Origin: Cycloclasticus sp.
GTDB lineage: Bacteria > Pseudomonadota > Gammaproteobacteria > Methylococcales > Cycloclasticaceae
Direction of reading: 5' to 3'
Length of the DNA stretch: 64,000 nucleotides
Assembly (NCBI GenBank): GCA_002700385.1
Contig: PADC01000011.1
Span: 93,189 to 157,188, forward strand
The notes under the pieces were generated by a model, which saw only the letters and a list, made by a program, of their open reading frames with translations, did no database searches and was not told the DNA's origin. This document shows positions 8,052 through 17,476 of the stretch, piece after piece (positions within the stretch are counted from its first letter, which is position 1; each line of letters starts with the position of its first letter). The position numbers and the translations under genes were made by a program.

Positions 8052-10700
8052 TTAATTAACGTGAATTCCCATTCGTGTCTTAATTCGATAAGCTAAATCT
8101 ACAATAATATGACTTGCTAAAAAAGGCATTATTTTTATTCTTATTGTATTCTCAGAAGGCTCATAACCATTCTCTCTACTGCGAATACGAGTCATTTCCT
8201 GAATTCCAATCTTATTTATTACTGAGGACGTTTTTTGAGCCCCATGTATCCGAAACGCACCCAAGAACCGCGGAATATGAGCAAATTTAGCACCTGCTTT
8301 TTTGAATCGCATAATCAAATCCCAATCCATTGCAAACCGGAATGACTCATCAATTTCCCCGCCTGACTTATCCCAAATACTACGGCGCCAAAACATTGTC
8401 TCTTGGGGAATAAAATCCGCCCAATTCAGCGCTTTATTACTGTGGTAGGGCAGAATCCATCGACCAATTTCCATGTCTTCATCATCAATCATCAAACGGT
8501 TACCGTAAACAACATCCACATCAGGATGTTTATTAAAATATTCTGCAACAATACGCAAAGTATCTGGCAGGAGTAAATCATCAGAATTCAACCAGGCCAT
8601 AATTTCACCCGAGGTTTGCACGAGCCCCCTATTAATAGCCTGTGATTGCCCATTGTCTGACTCTGACTCCCAGCCAGTTAGCCTATCTCCATATTCCTTT
8701 AGCACATCAACCGTCTCATCACTTGATCCTCCATCTTGAACAAAAAATTCAAGGTTAGGGTAATTTTGACTCAATACACTATCGATTGTTTTACCGATAA
8801 AATTGGCTTGATTAAATGAAGGTGTGACAATAGAAATCATAGGGTAAGCATTTAGCTGCTCACTTTCAATTAAAAAGGAGCGCTCCTGCTTTAAAGGCCT
8901 ACCTTCATATTGATTCAACCAACCCAAACGTGGACGAAAGATTATTGGAATCCTTGCTGGTATTGACATGAGCGTTCTTAAGCCAACGGCGTCAGCAACA
9001 ATCCGAAGTTTTTCTTTTCGCTTTCGTCGTGACTCGTATGCTTGTATAACGCGCTCTTTTTCTGCAGCTAATTTAGATAGGTTCTGTATAGATTTTTCTT
9101 TTTCTTGTAACGAAATTTCCTGAGCTTGATTAGTATCTTCTTTTTCTTGTTGCGAAACTTCCAAGCACTTAACTACCTGTTCTTTTTGTCGCAATGATGC
9201 CGATAGACCTTGTATTACGGCTTCTTTTTGTTCAAGCTCTGACTGGAGCCTTGCTATAAATTTACATTTCGAACTATAGGAGTTTCTGGATAATTCTTCA
9301 ATAAATACTTCCATGTTTGTATAGTTAAAATCCTTGTGGACAAAAAATACATTTCCCCAATCGCCCTTTACAGACCAAGAAGTATTACTTTCGACCGTTT
9401 CCATTTGGCCATTTCTGCGTACAACCACAGACTCACAATACCCATTCTGTTTTGCCCATTCAGTTAGATCTCTAAGAGTATATTCACTAGTTCCACTTGT
9501 TTCTGGAAGATCATCCCAGTACTCAGCCATAATAATAGTCGGCCTTATTTTGCCTAATCCATGCAGCACATTTAAATCATGCCCATCCGTGTCGATTTTC
9601 AAAAAATCGATATGATTCGGCTCAGAACAATTATTAATAAAATTAGCTAAGGTTGTAATTTCTACATTAATAACTTTAGCCGTTCTGTTAACTGTGGCAG
9701 AGTCTCCTAAATCACTTAATGTGTGATGGTAATCCAGTTCATTCCCAGCACTATCAAGCGCCACATGAAATTGTGCGTCTCCCGTTTTATCAGAAACAGC
9801 ATATGGGTTGATGGTGACCAAATCTGATGTTCCATACTTTTTGTTCAAGTATTCAAGATGTCTAGGCAAAGGCTCAAAGCCATCAACTTTTTCAGCACCG
9901 TGCTGCACTGCCAACTCAATAAAACTTCCTCGTTCGACCCCAATATCAATAACATACGGCTCAGTAAAACAACTTAAAAACTTAGCTGCAATATCAAATT
10001 CTACTTCTTGCCCATAGTCATCCGTATCAATATAGCCATATTGACGTAGCCAAGTTGAAAACTCGGCCTGGACTTGATCATAGATTTGCTTATCCACCTC
10101 TGCTAGGTTTTCTGGCTCAGGTTGAAAAGTCCTATGACCAGGTAATATCATCGAGTCTATTGAGTAGTTAACTTCATCCGTAGTCTGTTTGCCTTGAAAA
10201 CTTTTTTCAACTTGTTGGCGCACTGCTTGACTATCTTCATACAGCTTAAGTCCTGGTTTTTTTCGTCTAATCACATCAATAATCTTGATTAAACCCTCTT
10301 CTTCATTGTTAACGAGATCTTCATATTGCAAACTTATATCCGCATAATTCATCCATGCTTTTTGGGCATCAATCCAAGACGCAATAAAACCATAGGAATA
10401 TTTCGAGTTAAATTTCCTATGACAGCTAACCGCCGCAGCCCTGATATCTCTATATGAATAAATAATGAAATCTGCATTATCAGCCAACGCTTTACTATAG
10501 TGATGACATTTAGCAATACACACGCCTTTTGAGGTCAAGAATTGTTGTTCGGCATCATGGTCAGATGGATCGATCCACAGTTTTTTGGGTTGGTAATCAG
10601 ACGTTAATTCGGAAACCACATTAAAAATCCATGTGGTCATTGATCGTGGCATACCACAAATCAATATTTTAAAATTTTGGTGTGTAATATTATCCTTCAT
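8052..10700 (-). CDS. Three-module protein: sulfotransferase, FkbM methyltransferase, coiled coil, GT2
   Basis: An 882-residue protein with four parts. Residues 10-225 resemble a sulfotransferase, with P-loop-like GMPRSMTTWIFNV at 16-28 and a 3'-phosphate motif RDIRAAAVS at 84-92, so PAPS is the likely donor. Residues 245-455 are an FkbM-type SAM methyltransferase (VIDIGVERGSF, FLKIDTDGHDLNVLHG). Residues 480-565 form a Glu/Lys/Gln-rich coiled coil. Residues 620-880 are a family-2 glycosyltransferase (SIVTPSFNQANFIG, DGGSSDET, NSDD at 705-708). The likely job is joint sulfation, O-methylation and glycosylation of one glycan. The start overlaps the end of a decayed frame upstream. Domain identities are secure; the combined function is inference. 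Confidence 0.88.
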   Translation of the reverse strand: MKDNITHQNFKILICGMPRSMTTWIFNVVSELTSDYQPKKLWIDPSDHDAEQQFLTSKGVCIAKCHHYSKALADNADFIIYSYRDIRAAAVSCHRKFNSKYSYGFIASWIDAQKAWMNYADISLQYEDLVNNEEEGLIKIIDVIRRKKPGLKLYEDSQAVRQQVEKSFQGKQTTDEVNYSIDSMILPGHRTFQPEPENLAEVDKQIYDQVQAEFSTWLRQYGYIDTDDYGQEVEFDIAAKFLSCFTEPYVIDIGVERGSFIELAVQHGAEKVDGFEPLPRHLEYLNKKYGTSDLVTINPYAVSDKTGDAQFHVALDSAGNELDYHHTLSDLGDSATVNRTAKVINVEITTLANFINNCSEPNHIDFLKIDTDGHDLNVLHGLGKIRPTIIMAEYWDDLPETSGTSEYTLRDLTEWAKQNGYCESVVVRRNGQMETVESNTSWSVKGDWGNVFFVHKDFNYTNMEVFIEELSRNSYSSKCKFIARLQSELEQKEAVIQGLSASLRQKEQVVKCLEVSQQEKEDTNQAQEISLQEKEKSIQNLSKLAAEKERVIQAYESRRKRKEKLRIVADAVGLRTLMSIPARIPIIFRPRLGWLNQYEGRPLKQERSFLIESEQLNAYPMISIVTPSFNQANFIGKTIDSVLSQNYPNLEFFVQDGGSSDETVDVLKEYGDRLTGWESESDNGQSQAINRGLVQTSGEIMAWLNSDDLLLPDTLRIVAEYFNKHPDVDVVYGNRLMIDDEDMEIGRWILPYHSNKALNWADFIPQETMFWRRSIWDKSGGEIDESFRFAMDWDLIMRFKKAGAKFAHIPRFLGAFRIHGAQKTSSVINKIGIQEMTRIRSRENGYEPSENTIRIKIMPFLASHIIVDLAYRIKTRMGIHVN

Positions 10701-11082
10701 TTATTAATCCTCTATATGCTGAACCCAAACTAATTGCACATCCAAGCGTCTCTAATATTTTTCTAAATTTTGTTGATATCCAAGTAAAACCATTTTTTTA
10801 TAGCTATCATGGCGCAACTGCCCTATATGACTTTTTTTACTTTCGTTAGAATTAACACAGGTAGCTGACTCTATATCTACCGGTGCTAAATATATTTTTT
10901 ACGAAACCGCCCTCTGTAGCTGTTTGTTCTGTCGCATATAAACTTGACCATTGTTTAATATACTTTCTGCGCTCAATAATAGACGGCATATCCGTATCCG
11001 ATGACTCAATAATATCCTCTGCCCTTAATCTTGATTTATAGCTATACGAATCAATGCTCAATAATTCATTTATAGCAGCCAT
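10690..11082 (-). pseudogene. Broken gene fragment, sulfotransferase-like C-terminus
   Basis: An open piece of 76 codons (11082 to 10852) begins right after an amber stop and in the same frame as the piece upstream. After a frameshift near 10900 the text continues LAPVDIESATCVNSNE then SHIGQLRHDSYKKM. A second shift near 10757 gives ILETLGCAISLGSAY, ending with TAA at 10690 inside the start of the next gene. The SHIGxLRxDSYKK block and the final LETLG segment recall the ends of bacterial sulfotransferases. This seems to be the 3' part of the same decayed gene as 11083-11941. The family match is by eye. Confidence 0.55.
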
Positions 11083-11941
11083 CTAAAGCTTAAATTTCTT
11101 TGCCGATAACCCTTGTATTACTTTTTCTTTTTCCTTTTCAATTAACTGCAGCATGTTGTCAAAACGTTCTCTAGCTGTTTGTAGCGTAGATAACATCAGC
11201 TTTTGATGTCTCCTCTCAACACCAATAAAGTCTTTTGCTAACTGAAGCTCTTCTTTTGTTGTGCATCCTAATTTTTTCATCTGAGAACCATGAGTAAATA
11301 AAAACATCTTCTCATCCAAGTCTGTTCTATAACCCGGTCGCTTTCAGTGATTTATGCCACGCTTCCTTTCTAACAACTTCTTCTTCTTGCTTACTCATTA
11401 ACCTTGTTAAAAAGGCCTTACCTCACCACGATATCTAAATGAAATGAGCTATTCCCTCAAGTATTTCTTGCGTTGGTTCAACAATGTCTTCGTAACGCAA
11501 GACAACTCTCTTTGTTTTACCCCACTGAAGCCAAGCACTATAATGATTATTCCAATCTGGGTAGTAGCCTCTTCCAATAACTAGTCTGAATAACCGGTAA
11601 CGAAAACATCAAAGATGGGTGATTCAATTGCCCTCTTTTGATAGTGTTTACGTAACTTTATACGACAAGGCGTCCGTCCCGGACAATATACATCACAGGG
11701 AAATCACCTGTAGGAAAAGAATGCGTCTTGATAATTACTGTTTCGTTACTATTTTAGCGCTTTCGTAACACTCATCCCATGTGCCCCCACACTTTAAAAC
11801 ACCATAATCGTTAACTAATGCTTCTGTTGAAGCAATGGCGCTCCCATGTTTGCTGTAAGACGTCAGCCCCATGCTTTTTTTTAAAATATTCCTCATCAAC
11901 GTATTTCCACTTCTGGGATATGAGGCCAACCAAATAATCAC
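11083..11941 (-). pseudogene. Frameshifted sulfotransferase with C-terminal coiled coil
   Basis: Starts at ATG 11941, overlapping the upstream sulfotransferase stop as ATGA. It reads IIWLASYPRSGNTLMRNIL, a classic sulfotransferase P-loop. The frame stops at 11735. A shifted frame continues TVIIKTHSFPTGDFPVMYIV and RDGR, the 3'-phosphate site. Another shift gives KHYQKRAIESPIFDVF. A further one gives YYPDWNNHYSAWLQWG and VVLRYEDIVEPTQEIL. Then come EAWHKSLK and, after one more shift, MFLFTHGSQMKKLG and a Glu/Lys coiled coil up to a TAG at 11083. At least four frameshifts are needed, so the gene is dead unless the assembly is wrong. Ancestrally it was a PAPS-dependent sulfotransferase. Confidence 0.85.
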
Positions 11942-12786
11942 TTTAAACTCTTGTTTCTTAGTCGATAGCTAATGCAGCTGTTACTGAGCTTGTACCCAAA
12001 AGCTTCTAATATATCTACAAATTTTTCTTCCAAATCTTGCTGAGTTTGGACAGAGAGTTTGTTCTTATAATCGTTTGGATGCACGTTTCTTACGTGAGAA
12101 TCTTGATCTTCCTTTTCAGGAAAAACGTCATACCTTTTACTGACTGTTGCAATATTGTTTTTTCCAACATTCCATTCAAAGAAATCACAAATATCAGCTA
12201 AAAAATTTTCCTTTTCATAGATAATATCTTCATACCTATATACTCTCGTGTTTTCATACTCTATGATTTTCAAATAATCAATGAACTTTTTGTAGTGTCG
12301 ATCCGCTTCTTGTAGCACAAATTCATCAATACTTTGAGCCTTGGCATTTTTTCTATTCCTCTCCCATACTTTTTTCAACTTCCCTAACTTGGGTATCTCA
12401 TGCGTTTTTATCGTAGAGTAATACCATGAGACCAAAGCATCCATTGGATTTCTCACCAGTAATATTTTTTTAGCAGTCTTAATGTTTGGTATCAAATAAT
12501 TATCTGGATAAAGTCTAAACCCACCAAAAACATACCCATTATCATCAAATATATTTTCTATTTTCTCTAAAGCAGGAGCTTTCATCATGGCGGGAACTCC
12601 TTGCTTAAACATTTGATCCTGAATACTAAAATAAGTATATTCAGCATGAGGTGCTATATCTGCAAGCATGTTGAATAAAAGCGTACTGCCCGACTTATGT
12701 AATGAAAAAGCATAGACGCTTGGCACTTTATTATTCGCAGCCTTAGGAAGCTGTAATTCACTAACAAACTTTTCATACTCGCCCAT
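11938..12786 (-). CDS. Sulfotransferase family protein
   Basis: Likely transfers sulfate from PAPS to a glycan hydroxyl in the cytoplasm. The 282 residues show the 5'-phosphosulfate loop SLHKSGSTLLFNML (28-41) and the 3'-phosphate motif LLVRNPMDALVSWY (109-122). RVYRYEDIIYEKENFL and a C-terminal LEAFGYKL follow, as in bacterial sulfotransferases. It is full length for the group. The stop overlaps the start of the broken sulfotransferase gene. A 121-base gap separates it from the ABC exporter genes upstream. It is the only stand-alone intact sulfotransferase in the window. The acceptor is unknown. Confidence 0.85.
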   Translation of the reverse strand: MGEYEKFVSELQLPKAANNKVPSVYAFSLHKSGSTLLFNMLADIAPHAEYTYFSIQDQMFKQGVPAMMKAPALEKIENIFDDNGYVFGGFRLYPDNYLIPNIKTAKKILLVRNPMDALVSWYYSTIKTHEIPKLGKLKKVWERNRKNAKAQSIDEFVLQEADRHYKKFIDYLKIIEYENTRVYRYEDIIYEKENFLADICDFFEWNVGKNNIATVSKRYDVFPEKEDQDSHVRNVHPNDYKNKLSVQTQQDLEEKFVDILEAFGYKLSNSCISYRLRNKSLK

Positions 12787-12907
12787 TTTTATATAACCCT
12801 CTCATCATATTATTCACCATTTTGCATTTGTTTCGATAAAAATTGAACCTGTGAAGGCATTAATTATCAGCCTCCTCCTGCTTTACTAGACTACCTTTAC
12901 TACTATT

Positions 12908-13603
12908 TTAGGCGCTCTTACTGTTGTATTGCTCGAAAACTTCATTTGTTGCCCCATCCATTTTGACCCGACCTTTTTCTAACCACACAACTCTTTTACA
13001 CAAACGTCTAACTTGGGATTCATTGTGAGAAACAAAAATCACACTTTGCTGAGAATTAATTTTTTTCAACAAGTATTGCTCTGCCTTTTGCCGAAAAGAA
13101 GCGTCCCCCACTCCAAGCACTTCATCCACTAGTAATAAATCCACTTTAAGGGTTACCGCCACTGAAAAACCGAGACGCGCTTTCATTCCTGTCGAGTAAG
13201 TCTTCATTGGTTGGTAAATAAAATCTCCCAACTCCGAAAATTCAATAATACCTTCCAACAGCTTCATTGCCTGTTTCTTAGTTGCACCTAATAACATAGC
13301 GCTAATAATTGCATTATCTCGACCAGATAGCTCAGCATCGAAACCGACACCTAAAGTCAATAATGATATACGCTCACAGAATTGAGTAATACTGCCTTTA
13401 TCGGGCTTATAAATACCGGCCAACAATTTAAGTAACGTGGATTTTCCACAGCCGTTTTTACCTATAACTCCTAGGGTCTCACCTTTTGATACATTAAAAC
13501 TGATACTATCAAGCGCTGTGAACCTTTTTTGTCGAAAAAAAGCCAGCCGCGTCCGGTAACTCAGCGTTACATTGTCTATGATCAAAAGATTGTTTGCCGT
13601 CAT
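12908..13603 (-). CDS. Polysaccharide ABC exporter, ATP-binding subunit (Wzt/KpsT type)
   Basis: Powers export of a lipid-linked or lipid-anchored polysaccharide across the inner membrane. The 231 residues contain Walker A GKNGCGKST (48-56), the signature region YSTGMKARLGFSV and Walker B LLLVDEVLGVGD, with an H-loop in VIFVSHNE. The glycan-exporter subfamily is shown by the YSTGMKARL signature. The length ends right after the nucleotide-binding fold. It therefore lacks the extra C-terminal glycan-binding domain seen in Wzt proteins that recognise a terminal modification. Its start overlaps the permease stop (TAATG), giving a coupled two-gene exporter. Confidence 0.92.
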   Translation of the reverse strand: MTANNLLIIDNVTLSYRTRLAFFRQKRFTALDSISFNVSKGETLGVIGKNGCGKSTLLKLLAGIYKPDKGSITQFCERISLLTLGVGFDAELSGRDNAIISAMLLGATKKQAMKLLEGIIEFSELGDFIYQPMKTYSTGMKARLGFSVAVTLKVDLLLVDEVLGVGDASFRQKAEQYLLKKINSQQSVIFVSHNESQVRRLCKRVVWLEKGRVKMDGATNEVFEQYNSKSA

Positions 13604-14430
13604 TATTGCATCACCAAACGCGCGTAGGTCGTGTCTGTTTTCTTAAACCAGACATTCATCGCAATAATAGCCAGTACACTAGCTAAGCAAATCACCCCCA
13701 GCGCATGCCAATCTGGAGTGATATTATCAATCAACACCTCTCGATAGTTTTTAAATAGATTGGCTAAAGGATTCATTAAAAACAGCTCTTGGTGACGTTC
13801 AGATAAGAATTCTTTGTAACTGTAGAAAATGCCAGAACCAAACATTAGTATCATTAGACCCGTTCCGACTAGAAACTTAAAATCTGGAATAAATGGGGTG
13901 ATCGCCGACACCAGTAACGCACAAGCGGTAATAAGCAACATTTGAGTTAGTATTACCGGCAGTACATAAATCCAATGTGCAACTGACCCATCACCATAGA
14001 TCGCTAGAAATACGAAAAGAAAGAAAAATACAAATAATTGTTTAATAAAGTCTTGTGCAACCACCAGTAATGGAAAAAACTGTTTTGGAATTGCAATTTG
14101 AAGAATTAAGCCTCTGCCAGCTACAATGGAATTAGATGCATTAGAGATTGATTTGGAAAACCATAAAAACGGTATTTTGCCACATAGTAAAAACAACAAA
14201 AAATCGTCTGTACCACGGTTGAGGATAACACTAAACACCAAATAAAATACTGAGACATACAAAGCCGGTTCTAACAGCCACCATGCATAACTAAGGTACG
14301 TTTTTTTTGTTTCAGACTTTAAGTTCAGCCTTAGTTTTGTAAAAAAAACTTCGACTATATGATGCTTTGTATTAACCACAATATTTACTTTTCCTATAAA
14401 TGTACTGTAAGCATAAAAAGAGCTTGTCAA
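13603..14430 (-). CDS. Polysaccharide ABC exporter, permease subunit (Wzm/KpsM type)
   Basis: Membrane half of the glycan exporter. The 275 residues contain about six hydrophobic segments in the C-terminal four fifths, typical of ABC-2 permeases. An amphipathic N-terminal gate-helix region precedes KTYLSYAWWLLEPALY, a conserved Wzm/KpsM entry block. The motif LLLCGKIPFLWFSKSI and a late NPLANLFKNYREVL also match the family. Its stop overlaps the ATPase start. With this exporter present and no Wzx or Wzy gene in the window, the polymer is probably made in the cytoplasm by the ABC-dependent route. Confidence 0.9.
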   Translation of the reverse strand: MTSSFYAYSTFIGKVNIVVNTKHHIVEVFFTKLRLNLKSETKKTYLSYAWWLLEPALYVSVFYLVFSVILNRGTDDFLLFLLCGKIPFLWFSKSISNASNSIVAGRGLILQIAIPKQFFPLLVVAQDFIKQLFVFFFLFVFLAIYGDGSVAHWIYVLPVILTQMLLITACALLVSAITPFIPDFKFLVGTGLMILMFGSGIFYSYKEFLSERHQELFLMNPLANLFKNYREVLIDNITPDWHALGVICLASVLAIIAMNVWFKKTDTTYARLVMQ

Positions 14431-14616
14431 TTAACTAACCCGTTTCCTACTCCGAAATAGTTAGCCCAAAGAATAACCATTTTAATTTTTCAACTTGATA
14501 CGGCTTTACTATGTAAAACCTGAAATGTAATTGCGCCCAATATAGGCACTATGACTCTACCGCGGGTGTTCATAATTCGCCCATCTCGTACGCTGCGAAC
14601 ACACCCAACCATCTCC

Positions 14617-15591
14617 CTATAGCCTCAAGTTATCATCTGTTTGATTAGCCAAAAACCATCGATATGTTGCAGTTAATCCTTGTTCCAGACTCATGCTAGC
14701 TTTCCAACCTAACTGTTCTAACCGTGATACATCCATCAGCTTGCGCGCTGTTCCATCTGGTTTTGTTGTATCAAATGTTAACTGGCCTTTAAAATCCACC
14801 ACTTTTTTAAGCGTTTCGGCTAACTCTCTAATGGTGCAATCAACACCGGTACCTACGTTAATGTGGCTTAACATCGGCTCGGTATTAGCCTGATACAGTT
14901 GTTCCTCTAATTGCATCACATGTATAGAGGCTGCAGCCATATCATCTACGTGTAAAAACTCTCGCATTGGTTTACCTGTACCCCACACTACCACTTCGTT
15001 TTCGCCCTTCTCTTTTGCCTCATGAAAGCGACGCATCATGGCCGGAATGACATGGCTGTTTTCGGGGTGAAAATTATCATTCTCGCCATACAAGTTTGTA
15101 GGCATAACACTGCGGTAATCCGTACCGTATTGTCGATTGTACGACTCACATAGTTTAATACCCGCAATTTTGGCAATGGCATATGGCTCATTTGTTGATT
15201 CTAATATGCCTGTTAACAATGCTTTTTCTGTCATTGGTTGTTCCGCCGCCTTAGGATAGATGCATGAACTGCCTAAAAATAGCAGGTTACGACAGCCTGA
15301 TTGATAAGCCTCGTTAATCACATTGGCTTCCATCATTAAATTTTGATAAATAAACTCTGCAGGATATGTATTGTTAGCATGAATACCCCCAACTTTAGCG
15401 GCTGCTAACACCACATAATCAGGTTGCTCTGATTGCATAAACTCTCGAACAGCACCCTGATTACATAAATCTAATTCTGCATGTGTTCGACAAATAATGT
15501 TGCTATACCCTAACGATTGTAACTGTCGAATAATAGCCGAACCCACCATACCCCGATGGCCCGCCACATATATTTTAGATGTTTTTAACAT
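14617..15591 (-). CDS. fcl: GDP-L-fucose synthase
   Basis: Epimerises and reduces GDP-4-keto-6-deoxymannose to GDP-L-fucose. The 324 residues match the usual length. It begins with [17 protein letters not shown], a glycine-rich NADPH site. The family block [19 protein letters not shown], the [15 protein letters not shown] segment with the catalytic Ser, and [14 protein letters not shown] with the YxxxK pair follow. The sequence [19 protein letters not shown] is diagnostic. It lies 19 bases downstream of gmd, so the two consecutive pathway steps are in one operon. Confidence 0.96.
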   Translation of the reverse strand: MLKTSKIYVAGHRGMVGSAIIRQLQSLGYSNIICRTHAELDLCNQGAVREFMQSEQPDYVVLAAAKVGGIHANNTYPAEFIYQNLMMEANVINEAYQSGCRNLLFLGSSCIYPKAAEQPMTEKALLTGILESTNEPYAIAKIAGIKLCESYNRQYGTDYRSVMPTNLYGENDNFHPENSHVIPAMMRRFHEAKEKGENEVVVWGTGKPMREFLHVDDMAAASIHVMQLEEQLYQANTEPMLSHINVGTGVDCTIRELAETLKKVVDFKGQLTFDTTKPDGTARKLMDVSRLEQLGWKASMSLEQGLTATYRWFLANQTDDNLRL

Positions 15592-15610
15592 AGACGTTTC
15601 AGATCAACCC

Positions 15611-16738
15611 TTAGTTTTCCAAAGCGACGGAAACATCATGGCCGTGTAGCTTCAACAGCGCATGACGTTTTGCACTCTCCAAATCATTGGCAACCATTTC
15701 CGAGCACATTTCTTCAACGGTAATTTCTGGCACCCAACCTAGCTTTTCTTTTGCCTTTGCTGGGTTGCCGAGCAAAGTTTCTACTTCGGCTGGGCGGAAA
15801 TAACGCGGATCAACCTTAACAATCACATCGCCAATATTCACAGCATCTGCTTTATCTCCTGTTATTGCCACAACGGTGGCCACCTCATCGATACCCTTGC
15901 CACTAAACTCCAGTTCGATACCTAATTCGCGTGCACTTAATTGTATAAATTCGCGTACTGATATTTGTTTTCCTGTCGCGATCACAAAGTCTTCTGGCTG
16001 ATCTTGCTGAAGCATCATCCATTGCATACGAACATAGTCTTTAGCATGCCCCCAGTCACGAAGCGCATCCATATTACCTAGATACAAGCACTGCTCTAAC
16101 CCTTGTGAGATATTGGCTAATGCACGTGTAATTTTTCGCGTTACAAACGTTTCGCCTCTGCGCGGTGATTCGTGATTAAACAATATGCCATTACACGCGT
16201 ACATCCCATAAGACTCGCGATAATTGACTGTAATCCAATAGGCATACATCTTAGCAACGGCATAGGGTGAACGGGGATGAAAGGGTGTGGTTTCTGTTTG
16301 TGGGATTTCTTGTACCTCACCATATAGCTCTGAGGTTGATGCTTGATAGAACCGCGTTTTCTTTTCTAACCCTAAAAAGCGTATCGCTTCTAGTAAACGT
16401 AGCGCACCCATCGCATCAACATCTGCCGTGTATTCCGGCGATTCAAACGACACGGCAACATGTGATTGAGCACCCAAATTGTAAATTTCATCGGGCTGTA
16501 CATCATTAATGATACGCGTCAGGTTCGAAGAGTCTGTTAAATCGCCATAATGAAGATGGAAGTGACTATTTGATTCGTGCAGGTCATGATAAATATGATC
16601 AATACGCTGCGTATTAAAAGAAGACGCTCGTCTTTTAATCCCATGAACTTCGTACCCTTTTTCTAATAAAAACTCAGCTAAATACGAACCATCTTGCCCT
16701 GTTACACCTGTTATTAGTGCTATTTTTTTCTTTTTCAC
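15611..16738 (-). CDS. gmd: GDP-mannose 4,6-dehydratase
   Basis: Converts GDP-D-mannose to GDP-4-keto-6-deoxy-D-mannose, the entry step to GDP-L-fucose. The 375 residues are of normal length. The N-terminal [18 protein letters not shown] is the NADP site. Further on are [34 protein letters not shown] with the catalytic Thr/Ser-Glu, [18 protein letters not shown] with YxxxK, and [16 protein letters not shown], which contributes to the tetramer interface. The C-terminal half shows [10 protein letters not shown]. It is the first gene of the gmd-fcl pair. A 277-base gap with no recognisable content precedes it. Confidence 0.97.
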   Translation of the reverse strand: MKKKKIALITGVTGQDGSYLAEFLLEKGYEVHGIKRRASSFNTQRIDHIYHDLHESNSHFHLHYGDLTDSSNLTRIINDVQPDEIYNLGAQSHVAVSFESPEYTADVDAMGALRLLEAIRFLGLEKKTRFYQASTSELYGEVQEIPQTETTPFHPRSPYAVAKMYAYWITVNYRESYGMYACNGILFNHESPRRGETFVTRKITRALANISQGLEQCLYLGNMDALRDWGHAKDYVRMQWMMLQQDQPEDFVIATGKQISVREFIQLSARELGIELEFSGKGIDEVATVVAITGDKADAVNIGDVIVKVDPRYFRPAEVETLLGNPAKAKEKLGWVPEITVEEMCSEMVANDLESAKRHALLKLHGHDVSVALEN

Positions 16739-17015
16739 TTTTATCCTTTAATTAACATGAGAAAAAGCAAGATTGACTTCACTTGTATACATCACCCATA
16801 CACTTTCCCACGGTCCTAAATATTATACGCCAACAGTAATCGTACAAAATTTCTCAAAATCTAGTTTTTCTAAGGTAACTGATTTTTTACCAATTTTTCG
16901 CTTCACCTAGTCCATTGCTCTCAACAAAATCTTTCGCTTTTTTCAGTTTTTAAGAAAAACCAAGCAATGCTCAATCACTTTTTCATATTTTTTAAACCCA
17001 ACAACTGATCACCCC

Positions 17016-17324
17016 CTAAACAATCAACCGCTCAACTTTTTCATTATACTGAAGATGCTGTTCGAAAATTTCATCAATGTCAGATTTTGACTGATAGCGA
17101 TACCATGTTTCATCCGGATAAATCACTAATATTGGCCCTAAACCACACCGATCTAGGCAACCAGCATTATTTATCCGGACACCATTGGGTCCATTTAATT
17201 TATATTCTTTAATTTTTTTCTTGAGATAGTCGCGCATTTCTTGTGCCTGATGATCCTGGCACGAGGCGCGACCGTCTGTTCTTTGGTTTGTACAAAAAAA
17301 CACGTGGTGTTTATAAAATGACAT
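17016..17324 (-). CDS. Thioredoxin-like [2Fe-2S] ferredoxin
   Basis: Small soluble iron-sulfur protein of 102 residues. Four cysteines at 11, 22, 56 and 60 sit in the pattern of the thioredoxin-fold [2Fe-2S] ferredoxins (C-x10-C then C-x3-C in NNAGCLDRCGLGP). HHVFFCTNQR near the start and VIYPDETWYR also match the family. Its redox partner is not evident. It stands alone, 152 bases downstream of cysQ, on the same strand as the sulfate-activation genes. Any link with sulfur metabolism is positional only. Confidence 0.9.
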   Translation of the reverse strand: MSFYKHHVFFCTNQRTDGRASCQDHQAQEMRDYLKKKIKEYKLNGPNGVRINNAGCLDRCGLGPILVIYPDETWYRYQSKSDIDEIFEQHLQYNEKVERLIV

Positions 17325-17476
17325 ACAGACCCCTGATCACTATTTAACTGGCTACAAATTATAGGTCATTATTATGCTTAATAACTCATACTACGCACAA
17401 TGAAAAATAATCGTCGTAATGTGCAGGGTTATTGAAAAAATCAACACTCAGCTTCGCTACACCCACCATCTTTAGG

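Noticed and set aside
14557..14564. CGCGGTAG on the minus strand upstream of the ABC permease, similar to the ops element GGCGGTAG bound by RfaH.
   Set aside because: One core base differs and no JUMPstart sequence surrounds it; an 8-base near-match is expected by chance.
16141..16323. Open frame on the minus strand within gmd, and many others opposite or out of frame with clear genes (for example 1595-1855, 3143-3433, 20583-20933, 43340-43786).
   Set aside because: Each lies inside a well-supported gene in another frame, has no family motifs and has low-complexity or odd composition.
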